A stretch of DNA of 64,000 nucleotides, from NCBI GenBank assembly GCA_032207245.1, contig CM063500.1:20404024-20468023 (forward strand). Direction: 5' to 3'. Numbering within the stretch: position 1 is the stretch's first letter; the number at the start of each line of letters is the position of its first letter. Below, one piece after another: positions 42,243-53,699 of this stretch. The notes under the pieces were generated by a model. That model was given only the letters and a program-made list of their open reading frames with translations. It was not told where the DNA came from and searched no databases. A program made the position numbers and the translations under genes. This DNA is from Pardosa pseudoannulata (lineage: Eukaryota > Arthropoda > Arachnida > Araneae > Lycosidae).

Positions 42243-44561
42243 ATGAGGAATAATCCCCTACAAATATGTAATATCTTTATCAATCATACTCTTAAGACTT
42301 AAAGCAAGTTCTTCTAAACAATCTACAGAATGTGAATTTAGTAATATTATAACTTCTTCAATGCAAAAGATTTTTAATGAATTATACAGCAAACACAAAC
42401 AAAATATGGACTTCTATGTTCTACTTAATGAATGTATAAGCTCTTATCGTCCTATACAACAAATAACTGATCCAATAGAAATTTTTGGAAAAAAACGCAA
42501 TGACTATAAAAATTTTACAAAATTCGGTAGAAGAATATCTATATGTAGACGAAAACTGCCAAACAATCCTTTGTTATATAAACAAATACGCAACTGCTTT
42601 ACACAATGATATTAAATCTTTCGTGGATCTAGATAACATACAGTTACAAAATTTTATATTCAAGATTACAAAACCTTTGGATAATTTATTTTTTAGAGTA
42701 GCAAGTAAAAAAAACATGCGATATTGGGAAAGTGGTGCCTGGTTAAGTTTAATCCGTCGTATTGAGCAAACTCATACACCAAAATCTGAAATATTTAGCA
42801 GTTTTAATTTTCTTTTAATTTTATTAAAAGATAAAAAATTGAAAGATGCTTTTTCAAAGTTGGCAGAAAACCAAGACAAAGTAAATCTAATTGCTCTTCT
42901 TGCATATTCGTGTTTGTATGATGTAGTGAGAAATGTGCTGATTAAGACAGTTATAGATTCAGTTAAAGAAAATATTTTTGAAGTAAAAAAAATTTTACAA
43001 AATTTTATAGAAAGGCTGATTGAAGATGTTGAAAATGAATCTTGGATTGTGGTTGTTCGTTTGTTTATCAGAAATAAATTTATTTCTGATACGCTTAGGA
43101 CATATTGCGGCGATAATATATTATATAATAAACAGGAGAAAAAAAGAAAATCGCACACGTAACCTTGATTTGTTTTATTCGATTGAGATTAAAAATGGCA
43201 ATTTGTTTAAAATAACAAAAAAAAAAGTTTTCAAAAGAGAGAAAAAAATTTAATAGATGATATAATTATAGAACATGGACTTTTACAGTGGCAAATATTA
43301 GAAAATTCTACTTCTAGTAATTTAAGAACAGTAAAAAGTGTTGACTTTAGTAACACAAAAGAATTAGAAAAAGCTGTTTCTAGTAATTTAAGAACAGTAA
43401 AAAGTGTTGACTTTAGTGACATAAAAGAATTAGAAAATTCTTTTTCTGGTGATATAAGACCAGTAAAAAGTGTTGAATCTGATGATAATATATTGGAAGA
43501 TGATGTTATAAAGTGTGCTATAAATTATGTTATAAAAGAATTTAGTGATGAAGTTTTAGAAAAACTTCTTCTACAATTTTTAAATGATTTTAGAAATGCC
43601 ACAGAAAATTTTTATTGTAAAAGAGAAGTAGATTTTATACTCAGGATAGGAAAAATTGTTATATCAGTTATAATAGGAAGAAATAAAGAATTAATTAAAT
43701 TAATTCATCATGAAAGTATAAACACACAGAATTACATGATCTATTATGTTTTAAGAATCTGTGCATTTCAGCATGACCGGAAAAGTTGTGCAAAATTTTT
43801 TTAAAAAAGAAGATAAAAAAATTGTGTGTGTTTTGTTGAGAAAGAAAAGATGCCACCACTGTAAAAAAAATATTTCAAAAGTAGATGATAATGTATTTAC
43901 AAGTCAGTGTTCACATGTTTTTCATATAAAATGCTATAAAAGAAGGATCAGACATTCGTCGAGAAATAAATGTTGTGGGAATGATATAATCAGAGGATTG
44001 TCATTCTCGTTGGATGAATTTGTATTTAAAGCAGGAGATAAATTGGATATTGTTGGTGTTGTTGATGTATATCTCAGTACTATTTTGTACAGACATATCA
44101 TTTATTGTCGATTTATGTGGATAAGAAATCTGTTAAAAACTAAGCTTTCGACAATTTCAACACGACACAAAAATAAAATGTTGCGCAGATTTTACAAATG
44201 CGGAGAAGAAAAGAATTTCCAGAGGAGTTTCTCATCTGGAAATTTAAAAGATAGAATAAGATTGTTGAAAGAAGGTGACGAATCGGTATTTGAAGAAAAG
44301 AAAGACGCCGAAATACGAAATTTTTTAGTCAAGATGCATTCTGCATTTATAAAAATATTTTCTATGTTTAAAGTAGAAAAATACAAAAATTTGTCAGAAG
44401 AGTTTTTTGCCCAGTGCTTAAAAAATCAAGATAATCTTGAAGTTGTTAATTTTGAACTTTTTTATCAAACATTAATTGTAGAAATTTACCAGTTTTTACA
44501 ATGTGAAATTGAAAAGTCAGATTTAAAGACATATTATTGTATACAAGGACAACAAGAATAA
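42243..44561 (+). CDS. Large RING-type protein of unknown function, frame broken about five times
   Basis: About 770 residues assembled from segments near 42243, 42361, 42485, 43020-43255, 43260-43804 and 43761-44561. I do not recognise the family. The last segment holds a zinc-finger-like cluster: CHHC, then CSHVFHIKC (C-x-H-x2-H-x2-C), and a closing CC pair instead of CxxC, so the RING is atypical. The middle carries an imperfect 23-residue repeat (NLRTVKSVDFSNTKELEK and similar). The rest is helical and lysine-rich without signal peptide or membrane span. Large helical proteins with late RINGs include Vps8, Vps18, Vps41 and Listerin, but the 200 residues after the RING fit none clearly. 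Confidence 0.55.
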
Positions 44562-44639
44562 CCTAGACCAATAAACAAATATACTTTATTGTTAATTATT
44601 TATTTAGTCTTTATTGGTTATTATCATTTCAACTGCCTA

Positions 44640-44960
44640 CTTAATCCCTTACATGTTATATCTTCTAGACATACCTAACCTATACCTACTTAAAAATTAT
44701 TTTATCACCTACCTAACCTATACCTACTTAAAAATTATTTTTATCACCTACCTAACCTATACCTACTTACATATTAATCTATCACCTACCTAACCTATAC
44801 CTACTTACATATTAATCTATCACCTACCTAACCTATACCTACTTACATATTAATCTATCACCTACCTAACCTATACCTACTTACATATTAATCTATCACC
44901 TACCTAACCTATACCTACTTAAATATTATTTTATCACCTACCTACCTATACCTACTTAAA
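44640..44960. repeat. Minisatellite, unit about 37 bases (cacctacctaacctatacct)
   Basis: Eight copies of cacctacctaacctatacct plus acttacatattaatctat or acttaaaaattatttta. It fills the spacer between the two convergent genes. On the opposite strand the unit reads with AGGTTAGGTAGG, similar to telomere-like repeats. Confidence 0.85.
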
Positions 44961-44964
44961 TATT

Positions 44965-46330
44965 TTATTTACTTTTATACAGCACAGAAACATCCAACCT
45001 CCCGTGTTTTTCAATTATCACATCTCTGTTTTCAATAAAATACGATAAGACATCCCCTCCTGGATACGCCAATTGATAGATTACACATTCTTTCACAAAA
45101 TAAGAAATGTGCTTCTTGTCTATTTTTACATCTGTCTCTAAATTTCTCATGTCATATACTGGTTTTATATTTTTATAACCACATTTATTCTTCTTAATAA
45201 ATTCAATAAAAAATTTTACTTTCTGACTTTTATTTCTCAAAAATTCTAAATTCAAAATAATTTCCCAATACTCTCCTAAGGACTGTATTATAAATATTCC
45301 ATTGTAAATACTTAAATCTTCTAAATCAACAAGTCTTATTTTATACAATCCTTCTTCTATTTCTTTTATTGTATTTACAATTCGATTACTTGCTACTAAT
45401 TCGTACTTACAACATTTACAATTTAAAAACATTCTTTTTTTTCCTACTGAAATTAATTTACCAGTAAACGGAAGTAAAATGATATACAAATTGTATATCC
45501 ATCCTATCTTTAGTATTAAATAAATCCAAGTTACTTTCTGAAGTATCATAGACACCTTCTACTCCAAATGCAGGTCTGTCAACATTTTCTATTCCAAATA
45601 TTGGCTTAACATATCCATATTTTATAATTTCATGTATACCCAAATATCCAGAATCATACTCAACCATCTTAAAAATTTCTATGTTTATTCTTTCTTTGGA
45701 TATTTTATTTCTTAGCATTTCTTTTAGATCTTCTTTCATCAAAACCTGTGAAATATTTTCACTTAAATTAAATTTTAATTTAGCACGAAATCTAAACATA
45801 CGTAAAATTCTCAACGGATCATCAGAAAATGTGGTGTAAGGGTCCAGTGGAGTACGTAATATTCTATCATTTATGTCTTTTATTCCGTAAGTAGTAAAAT
45901 CTTCTATTTCTCTTGTATGCAAATTGTAAAAGAGTGAATTGATAGTAAGATCTCTTCTATAGGCATCTTCCACGGGCGTGCCCATTCTAATAAATGGAAT
46001 ACGGGTGTCTGCATAAGTTTCGCTTCTCAGGTTTACGAAGTCTATGACCATGCCATTAATTTTGCAGACTGCAGTTTCCAAGTGTTTTGATTTTTCCGGA
46101 TTACTTTGCACAACCGAAACAGAACCGACAGAATTTTCGTATTTTTTTGATATTAAAAGAGCAAATTCGTATCCTGTTATATTTTCCAGAGAGATGTCCA
46201 TATCATATGAGGATATTCCCATTAGCCTGTCCCGTACCCATCCACCCGCCACACGGGCTGTTACGTTTGGTGGAGTGCAGGATACAACCATGTTGAAAAT
46301 ATTTTGTTCTTCTTCTGTTATTTTCAACAT
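44965..46330 (-). CDS. CCA1: CCA-adding tRNA nucleotidyltransferase, frame broken once
   Basis: About 455 residues. Adds or repairs the 3' CCA of tRNAs (class II nucleotidyltransferase). The catalytic head shows VAGGWVRDRLMG and YDMDISLEN with the metal-binding aspartates, then RRDLTINSLFYNL, DPLRILRMFRFRAKL and the helical neck KERINIEIFKM. A shift near 45495 leads into the diverged C-terminal body and tail. The longest frame begins at 46378, but CCCC lies six bases before the ATG at 46330, and family similarity also starts there, so I take the latter. A separate mitochondrial targeting sequence is not seen, which fits an organism with mitosomes only. Confidence 0.92.
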
Positions 46331-46336
46331 AGAAAA

Positions 46337-46340
46337 GGGG
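46337..46340 (-). promoter_or_regulatory. CCCC start signal of CCA1
   Basis: On the minus strand CCCC lies six bases before ATG 46330, deciding against the upstream ATG at 46378. Confidence 0.55.
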
Positions 46341-46701
46341 TGAGACTTCTCTTGTTTGAGGACGATTGGAAGAAGCAAGAAGAGTACACTCTTGTAGTAT
46401 GCTAGTAGAGTACAGTGATGTATTACAAGGACAAGTATGTCATTTAGTATATTACGAGTACACTCTTGTACACTTACAAGGGTTCAGTTTCCTCCACTCG
46501 GTAGAAACATCTTTAACTCAAGAATGTAAATAAAACGGCATTACGGAAATGTAAATAAAATAGTAAAATTCATTCTTCATGTTTAAGTATTCATTCCCTC
46601 CCATTAAACTATGTCCATATGACACTTATTTTGGCTTTAATTTGATCTTCTTTAACCAGTAAATTTTTTTAATAAATTACAGGTAGATTTACAAATAAAA
46701 A
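46341..46701. other. Divergent spacer between CCA1 and the PITP gene
   Basis: No gene is seen. It contains a loose repeat of agtacactcttgta and a few C-rich spots without a useful ATG. Confidence 0.35.
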
Positions 46702-47338
46702 ATGGGAGTGTCCTTGTTTATGTCTAAATTGTGTAAAGTGTATGCTTTTGTACTTCCTATAAACAAGAATGAATACAATATAGGAAACAGATATACAATA
46801 CTCAAGCAGTACAACGAAGATAAAAAAAAATGGATATAAAGTGTCTCTTGTGGAGAAACAACATACAAGGCACGATAGACTGGGAGATGTACAGATGACT
46901 ACTAAACACCTTCATCTTCACTCTAAGATACCCGGAATAATACGGAAACTGATACCCGATAAGGCATGCATACTGACAGAGACTTCCTACTTCAATGACA
47001 ACTCCATCATAACTTCCTACAAAAATAATCATTTTTCAAGTGACACATTTAATGTGTCAATTGAAACACGCTTCTGTCCTAAGAATCCATATCCTGATAT
47101 GGATATTGTGTATATAAGATGCACTGACAGTGCAGATTCCATAACTGTTTATAAAAAACTGGAAATAGAAGTCAATAGCTTTGTGTTGGGATGGATAGCA
47201 AAAGAAATCGAGAAAGGACTGAAAGACCAATTAATCACTCACCACAACACAATGGTTTCTTGGAAGGACGAGTGGATACACAAGACAGAAGCAGATCTTG
47301 ATGTACTTGAAGAACAAACATTCAAGGAGAAAGTATAA
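46702..47338 (+). CDS. Class I phosphatidylinositol transfer protein, frame broken once
   Basis: About 210 residues. Moves phosphatidylinositol and phosphatidylcholine between membranes (START-like PITP fold). The first segment has VYAFVLPINKNEYNIGNRYT, matching the PITP N terminus. After a run of nine A near 46825, where one A too many shifts the frame, the protein continues with HLHSKIPGIIRKLIPDKA and SYFNDNSIITSYKNNHF, then ends with MVSWKDEWIHKTEADLDVLE and EEQTFKE, corresponding to the conserved C-terminal D-E-W and E-x-x-T region. Shorter than mammalian PITP (about 270) through loops. No CCC signal is seen. Microsporidia depend on host lipids, so this is a plausible intracellular lipid distributor. 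Confidence 0.85.
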
Positions 47339-48068
47339 AATATAAATTGTTTTTATAAGAGAAATTGATTATTCCGCTTTGTCAGACTACCACTGTCTTT
47401 TAAACATTTATCTTACAAATACAATTTTTTATTTATTTACATAAAAGGGGACCACAATTTTTTATTTATTTACATAACTGAATATATTATTTTATTCTAG
47501 ATAGATTAATTTAGATAATAGAACTGGCTATTCACTAGTCTGTTCAAAGAACAGATTCTACTAATGGATTTATATATATTATTATCCAACCCATTTTATT
47601 TCGGCTAAGAGCTCGTCATGAATGTGTGCCAGGTTAAAATCACTATAAATGTTTCCATAACAATAAACACATGTTAACTCACACATTTTATTTTCTTTTG
47701 TAACTATAAATGTTTCCATAACAATAAACACATGTTAACTCACACATTTTATTTTCTTTTGTATTTTGGCCGCCCTGCACGGGTGTCACGGTATCATGAC
47801 AGTTTAGATTGTCTGTCTACCATAAATATGTGGTAGTATTATACAAATAAATTTTATACTACGTCAGTACATACTGTAGAGTTAGTATTGTAGCAGCTTA
47901 TTAGCTAGAAAGACTTCATAATATTTTATAATAAATGTGCTTAATTGAAAATTAATTCCAAATTATCAAATAAACCAATTATTTTATTTTTGACTAGTGT
48001 TAGATATTCAAATTTAAAAGTGGTATTTATTATAAAATACATATAATTCTATGAGTGTGTCTCTCAAC

Positions 48069-48310
48069 AACTAGATATTCGCTAGCCTGGAATAAGAACA
48101 GTCTTAACTCTTAATTTTAAATAAATGTTGTATGCATAAATTATTGATGATGTATGTTGGGAAAATAACAGAAATAGTAAATACCATAATAGGTACTAAA
48201 ATACACATATTACTCATACATTAAGACTTAAACATGTTTTATGCATTGTTAAACCTGTACACTTTTACAAACAACGTGTTTTATATTGAACAGAGATAAA
48301 TTAAAACACG
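48069..48310 (+). mobile_element. Short dispersed repeat (copy B)
   Basis: Aligns by eye with copies at 40166 and 55114: ctagatattcgctagcctg, ttaattttaaataaatgttg, tatgcataaattattgatga, then a TATA-like tatattgaacagagataaat near the end. It lies inside the larger Merlin-type element. Confidence 0.6.
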
Positions 48311-48649
48311 ATGTATCACACATTATAGGATCAAGTGCATTATTTGGCCCATTGGGCAAAGTAATATCAAAACTAGAAAACTGATTGTAATACTCTAAAT
48401 TATAGTATTACAAGTTATGTGGATAATCTATCAAAGGTACACAATTTAAAAATAAAAAAAAGATATAAAAAGAAAATATGACAGAAGGGTATGGTACTTG
48501 ATAAAAATAATGCATTAAGTAAAAATAAGTCATAAAAATCTGTGATTGAAAACTACTTAAAGTCCAGGCGTACCCGACGGGACATGACACACGAAACCAA
48601 ATAAGCTAAATATTTTTAATTCGAATAATTTGAAGTATTTTCTTAGTTT

Positions 48650-49258
48650 GTTAACATGCCGATTGTTAGATTTCCAAACAAACATTGTCTCTTTCCCGTT
48701 CTTATTCCCCTTATTATTTTAATTTCATCATTAAAAGACTCTACCGCCTGGGTACCTGTCTCGTGATTAGCAAATTCTCTGGTGATCTTATCTTCGATCT
48801 TTACGATACATAAGGATTACCTGTTTTATTAGTAGAGGATCTTGCACAATGTGCATTTGTTTTATGATTTAAAAGGAACTCGTTAATTCCTACCTAAATC
48901 CCAGCTTATCCGTCCTTTTATCGCGTAGTCATGTGCAAATATTTATCTGTTATTTTTTATAGGTTCTGTCGTCAATACTCATGATCTGGAGCATCGAAGA
49001 CTGCGACATGCTACGTGACCATATGAATAAGAATTTGCAGTATAGCTAATCTAACTCCATCAAAAAATGAATATTTTCGTATTGATAACCTATTTCTATA
49101 TTTAGTGACTCTACCTTCTGACCACCCGTTCCTTGGATTTTTTATATTTCTTCTAACCATCATAACACCACAGTATATGCACGGGATATTTTTTTAAAGC
49201 TGATTGTCTCTCAGTATTTTTATTAAGTTTGAAATTTCCATTCTTTTCAAATACGATT
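48650..49258 (-). pseudogene. Merlin/ISXO2-like transposase relic
   Basis: Read from high to low coordinates there is a zinc-binding start (CIYCGVMMVRRN), then RLSIRKYSFFDGVRLAI, as in Merlin transposases, then after a stop a diverged version of the first catalytic block (INEFLLNHKTN in place of IDESLFNHK), and finally TGTQAVESFNDEIKI, matching the last catalytic glutamate block. Stops and shifts interrupt it several times, and the first catalytic aspartate is replaced. A frame just upstream (49259-49594) may be its eroded leader. Confidence 0.65.
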
Positions 49259-49721
49259 CTAGTTCATCAATTTACATTGGGGGAGTTTTTTAAAAAAATA
49301 TAAATTTTCATTATCCTGTCCAAAAAAGATATCGAACTCACTCAAAATATTCTGATAAATCAACTTATCATATTTTAAACAACATAATGCGAATTTAATT
49401 TGAACATAAATTAGATGTAAAAAATCAATAAAACACACAAATTTTATTTTTTCAGTGACTATGTCCTGTTTTGTAGTGTTTATACATTTTGTGCGCTGCT
49501 TTACTAAGTAAGACAACCAATAAAGAAATTTTATGGACACAAATGTTTTATAAACCATATAAAAAATATTGGAAAAATACAATCTTTTTTGCATCTTCTT
49601 ACTTAGAGCAGATTAGCGAATAGCCAGTCTATTTATATTGTCATATCCCATTTATATACACAACACTTATATATGCTGGTATATCAACCTACCATTATAT
49701 CATACAGATAAATTAAAATAT

Positions 49722-50285
49722 TTATTCCTCACTCTTACTAGCCTTCTTCTTCTGATATCTAGTAACCTTAGTACCAGCAGACCAGCTATACGAACTGTAC
49801 TCTAAAAATGCTTCTTCCTCCGCAGGCACCATGTAATTTGGTTTCTTAACAACCACTTCCTTGATACTGATCTGTCCCTTATTAATCAACCATCTCGCGT
49901 GGTGCACAGACTTCGCAAGTCCATTAGCATACACTCTGTACTGTAACTTCCTATCAAGATAGTGGTCGATGGTCAGATCAAGAACTTTGTTCAGTCCATC
50001 ATGAATCTCCTCCTTGTTGGTCAAGTCAATGCCACTGAGGATACCAAACTTACACAGTTTGTGGAGCAGATTCCTGGCTCTTATGCTTATATCTTCTGGG
50101 TTTGTAGAAGTCAAGAGTAGACGGGCCTCCTTCTTGTCATTTGCAAAATCCAATTCTGTAAGACGCAGTTCATGCTTGTTTTTCAAACCGTATGTACCAA
50201 CCAACTTTATTTCCTTTATAAGGCGTTCCTTCTCGTACGGTTTCCTTGGTTTTCTTACTTTTCTTTTTGAGCACTGGTTCGCCAT
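49722..50285 (-). CDS. RPS9: Small-subunit ribosomal protein uS4 (yeast S9)
   Basis: 187 residues, the normal length. Component of the 40S subunit near the mRNA entry channel. It has [20 protein letters not shown], the S4 domain around [20 protein letters not shown] with [17 protein letters not shown], and a lysine-rich end. CCC four bases before the ATG fixes the start. The frame is intact. Confidence 0.96.
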   Translation of the reverse strand: MANQCSKRKVRKPRKPYEKERLIKEIKLVGTYGLKNKHELRLTELDFANDKKEARLLLTSTNPEDISIRARNLLHKLCKFGILSGIDLTNKEEIHDGLNKVLDLTIDHYLDRKLQYRVYANGLAKSVHHARWLINKGQISIKEVVVKKPNYMVPAEEEAFLEYSSYSWSAGTKVTRYQKKKASKSEE

Positions 50286-50531
50286 TTTAGGGCTTAAAAT
50301 TTTAATAGAAAGAAGAAATGCATAAATAAGAATAAAAGATGGTTTAGAAGGAAGACAAGAAAAGAGGAATAAAGAAAACTTGCTAGATCAAGAATAAAGA
50401 TACTTGCTAGATCAATGTTAATAATTTATTTACTAGAACAATGTTAATAATTTATTTACTAGATCATACTGTCTAGTACAATAGTATACAATTTATATAT
50501 CTACAAGGTATATTTACTCACTCTGGTCCAA

Positions 50532-50726
50532 TCACTTCAGTTGTACATCCTTTATATTGTCCCCTCTTATCACCACATACTCATAGTCATCTACATTTGC
50601 CAGAAGAAGATTCATATAAGCATCATGTCCTTTCAGTACCCCATTGTACTTTTTATTTTTCTCTGTTGATACCAAAACATTCATATTTAAATACTTGTTC
50701 ATGTTTGGAATATCACGGGACTTCAT
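50532..50726 (-). CDS. Sm-G core spliceosomal protein
   Basis: 64 residues from the preferred ATG. Member of the heptameric Sm ring on U1, U2, U4 and U5 snRNAs. Sm1 motif: MNKYLNMNVLVS ... KKYNGVLKGHDAYMNLLL; Sm2 motif: YEYVVIRGDNI. Length and the absence of tails match Sm-G; LSm7 is the main alternative. A longer frame begins at 50792, but CCC (50733-50735) lies six bases before ATG 50726 and family similarity starts there. Presence of Sm-G implies that the organism retains splicing. Confidence 0.82.
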   Translation of the reverse strand: MKSRDIPNMNKYLNMNVLVSTEKNKKYNGVLKGHDAYMNLLLANVDDYEYVVIRGDNIKDVQLK

Positions 50727-50732
50727 ACAAGA

Positions 50733-50735
50733 GGG
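50733..50735 (-). promoter_or_regulatory. CCC start signal of the Sm-G gene
   Basis: On the minus strand CCC lies six bases before ATG 50726. It decides for this start over 50792. Confidence 0.5.
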
Positions 50736-50819
50736 TTGTGTTATAAGGAGGATATTATTGTGAGTGATTCTCCCTGCTATTAATATATACATATTTTTTT
50801 ATATTACTAACAACTATAT

Positions 50820-50935
50820 TTATGCTACTTCTCTTTATGCTACTCTCTTTATGCTACTCTATTATGCTACTCTATTTATGCTACTCTATTTATGCTACTC
50901 TCTTTATGCTACTCTATTTATGCTATTTTTATTTT
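50820..50935. repeat. Minisatellite, unit 12-16 bases (tttatgctactct)
   Basis: About nine copies of tatgctactctattta or tatgctactctcttta in the divergent promoter region between Sm-G and eL21. The eL21 frame stays open through it, but the translated repeat is not part of the ribosomal protein. Confidence 0.85.
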
Positions 50936-50947
50936 TCACTTCTTCCA

Positions 50948-50951
50948 CCCC
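50948..50951 (+). promoter_or_regulatory. CCCC start signal of eL21
   Basis: CCCC lies three bases before ATG 50955, which is also where eL21 similarity begins, and rules out the upstream start at 50892 in the repeat. Confidence 0.65.
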
Positions 50952-50954
50952 AAA

Positions 50955-51437
50955 ATGTCAGCTTATGGACTGAGAAGAAAGACTCGTCATTTACTAAAAC
51001 AACCATTCAGAAAACACGGCATGCCAGGACTAAGTGTATATCTTGCTACATACAGAATAGGAGAGTATGTGACAATACACATTAATCCATCTATTCACAA
51101 GGGTATGCCTTACAAGTACTACCACGGTAGGACTGGTAGAGTATTCACTGTGAATCCAAAGTCAGTGGGTGTAGTCTTGCACAAGAAAGTAAACGGAAGA
51201 CTGGCCAGGAAGACGATATTTGTCAGGATTGAACATCTTAGAAAGTACAAGGGAAGAGATGCATTCTTGGAGAGGGTCAGGAAGAATAAGGAGATATACG
51301 AAGAGGCCAAGAAGAATGGAGTCAGGCTTGAGTATATCAGACAGGATGTCTGTGGTCCGAGGGAGGAGTTTGTGCTTGACATGAGTCAGAATGAACCAGT
51401 TGAAGTTAAATATGAACCAGTTATAAAAGTTTATTAA
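50955..51437 (+). CDS. RPL21: Large-subunit ribosomal protein eL21
   Basis: 160 residues, the normal length. It begins [20 protein letters not shown], followed by the SH3-like core with [20 protein letters not shown] and GRTGRVFTV, and a conserved [18 protein letters not shown]. The frame is intact. It pairs divergently with Sm-G across a short minisatellite. Confidence 0.96.
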   Translation: MSAYGLRRKTRHLLKQPFRKHGMPGLSVYLATYRIGEYVTIHINPSIHKGMPYKYYHGRTGRVFTVNPKSVGVVLHKKVNGRLARKTIFVRIEHLRKYKGRDAFLERVRKNKEIYEEAKKNGVRLEYIRQDVCGPREEFVLDMSQNEPVEVKYEPVIKVY

Positions 51438-52013
51438 ATATTTTATTTATTCAGAGTGTGTGACACAGTTATGTTTCTAGGGTAGACTCTTGTATTTTCA
51501 CTATCACTAGACTGGATAAACAGTTATATTTGTACTTCAAGTGGTCTGAGTTTGTGTAAGTGAAATTTTTACTCGTGGATTAATACGGAGATAATTAACT
51601 GCCATTCTAACACTTAGTATATTGTATATCAGATTATGAACTCTAATACTTACTTTATATTTGAAAGAATTTCTTAAGTCCAGACTTCTCCAAGAAAAAA
51701 AATTTCTTAAGTCCAGACTTCTCCAAGAAAAAAATTTCTTAAGTCCGAACTTCTCAAATTAAAAGAATCTGTCATACCAAGAAGATTACAAATGAAATAT
51801 CTTGAATCAACATATTTGACAGTAATACTTTTAGAATAAAGAAGATTAATACTTCTTCTTATACAGTGTACACTATATATCAGATACAGGAAGATTAATA
51901 CTTCTTCTTATATGGTGTACACTATATTTTCCTTCTCTGGTTGTCATAAAATTCAGATTAAAATTTTTTGATAAATTAAAAAACCGATTTAAAAGTAAAA
52001 TTTTTATTCCCTC
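51438..52013. other. Intergenic region with short tandem repeats
   Basis: Three copies of aatttcttaagtccagactt plus ctccaagaaaaa at 51669-51757, and two copies of gaagattaatacttcttctt at 51841-51920. No gene is supported. Confidence 0.55.
52009..52011 (+). promoter_or_regulatory. CCC signal that reveals the true start of the secreted orphan
   Basis: CCC lies two bases before ATG 52014. That ATG opens a signal-peptide-like frame that runs into the longer downstream frame after a run of 12 A. Confidence 0.55.
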
Positions 52014-52978
52014 ATGAATATTCTGTTTACACTTGTTCTAGTAAGATGTAGTGAAACACACAACTCATCATCTATAGATAAAGAGAATTTACAACACGAA
52101 TCTGTTGTAGAGAATGAATACGAAGAGATTGAAAAAAAAAAAATATTTTAGAATGCACTACTAACACCGAATCAAACATGAAAGACAATTCCTGTTGTAA
52201 TGAGACTTCTGATTTGTCTATAGAACAAGAAGGGGATCGACTTGAATATAAGAAAAGTAATTTGGTCTGTGATAATAAAATGTGTTGTACATTTTGTGGG
52301 AACCCACTAGAATATTGTCCTGATTGTAATCTTAAATTACTAATAACAAGTTCAGTTAGGAAGAACAACGTGTTGTATGGCAGTAATTTATTGGATCAGA
52401 ATGGAACATGTGAATCTCCAGCAACTAAAGTTGATACAACCAGCGATACTTACATCGAAGATTCAGTACACAGGGAAAGTCGCTCTAGAACACTTTCTGA
52501 ATTAATAAATTCACTAGATTATATTTATAATGAGCCTTTTGATGCAGTGGAACAAATCTACAGTGAACCATATGAGTATAAAACATTCAATTCTCATCTG
52601 TCTAAACCAAATACAATAAAACAGTCTTCCAGTAATTCGATAAATCAAAGTGTACTGGAAAAATCTAACAATTTAAAAACAATAAGTAGAAAATGTCCTT
52701 TCTGTACATGGAAAGAGGATAAGCCCAAAGAAAGAAAGAGATCTTTCTGGAATAAATTATTTAGGAAGAAAAAAATTAGGTCGTCTGATAATAGTAACAA
52801 AAAGTTAGATGATGACGATTTCAGAAATATAAAAGTTTCTGACTTGGTTTCTTATTCAACACAATTTATGAGTGAGGAGGTGTTGACTGAGTCATTGGAG
52901 AATGATCATAATATGTGGGAATCGGACGAGGGAATTTATTATATATCAGGGAAGGTACGCAATAGAGAGGGTGGATAA
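52014..52978 (+). CDS. Secreted cysteine-rich orphan protein, frame broken once
   Basis: I do not recognise this protein. About 320 residues. The start MNILFTLVLVRC looks like a signal peptide, followed by an acidic stretch. A run of 12 A near 52130 shifts the frame into 52139-52978. Two compact cysteine sets are visible: CTFCGNPLEYCPDC (C-x2-C-x6-C-x2-C, zinc-ribbon-like) and CPFCTWKED. A strongly basic segment, KERKRSFWNKLFRKKKIR, follows the second set and could act as a nuclear localisation or nucleic-acid/membrane-binding patch. The remainder is Ser/Asn-rich and acidic at the end. A secreted protein with zinc-ribbon and basic segments next to transposon-rich DNA is a candidate host-directed effector, but this is inference only. 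Confidence 0.55.
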
Positions 52979-52994
52979 TATTAATAAATTATTT

Positions 52995-53190
52995 TTAATT
53001 GAAAGTAGAATATCTTATTAGTATATAAGCATATTAGAAGTAGAATATCTTATTACTAGATAAGAATATTAGAAGTAGAATATCTTATTAGTAGATAAGC
53101 ATATTAGAAGTAGAATATCTTATTAGTAGATAAGCATATTAAACATAGAATATCTTATTAGTAGATAAGCATATTAAACATAGAATATCT
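52995..53190. repeat. Minisatellite, unit about 35 bases (agaatatcttattagtagat)
   Basis: Five to six copies of tagaatatcttattagtaga plus taagcatattagaag or taagcatattaaaca, directly downstream of the secreted orphan. Confidence 0.85.
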
Positions 53191-53699
53191 TATTAATAAA
53201 TTATTTTTAAAACGGTTATCATATTCTTTTAGTACTCTGTATATTCTTCTTATCACATAGACTGTACTACCTAATTAATAGTATTCTTATATTATAAAAG
53301 TAGGTTAAGTAAACGATGGTAAGTTATACTTATGAATATAAAGATATTAACAAGTAAAAGCATAAGAGTGGTATACAAGATGAGATATGGTTCTATAAAA
53401 TAAATTGTGTTACTGATGCTAGGAGAACTTAGAAGTATTTGTAAGAAAATATCGAATATTATAAAAGGATAATATATCAACCTCGTCCTATTTATATGCT
53501 TATTGTGGTATTATTAAACACATTGTGGCAACAAACCACAACAAATAATTGAATCAATCTCGATAATCCCCCTAGGAAAATAAATAAAAAGATGATAATA
53601 AGAAACGTGATACAGAAAGAATAAAAATATGCATAATTGATTATTAAATATGATCTTTTTGCAATGTTTCAATGCATTCGCATATTTTAAAAAATCTTT

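Larger units (their letters stand above)
47523..49630 (-). mobile_element. Decayed Merlin-family DNA transposon with inverted ends
   Basis: The left end reads aactggctattcactagtct (47523) and the right end is its inverted relative (gattagcgaatagccagt, 49611-49628), about 2.1 kb apart. Between them the minus strand carries a broken transposase (48650-49250). A 61-base tandem duplication lies at 47642-47763, and a short repeat of the same family is nested at 48069-48310. The interior has many stops, so the element cannot be autonomous. Confidence 0.7.

Noticed and set aside
46420..46500. Possible tRNA (gggttcagtttcc T-loop-like sequence)
   Set aside because: No acceptor or anticodon stems could be drawn around it.
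49259..49594. 111-codon minus-strand frame as an independent gene
   Set aside because: It lies inside the Merlin element just upstream of the transposase relic and has no recognisable domain. Kept only as a possible eroded leader.
53292..53480. 62-codon minus-strand frame
   Set aside because: Hydrophobic low-complexity translation next to a minisatellite, with no start context.
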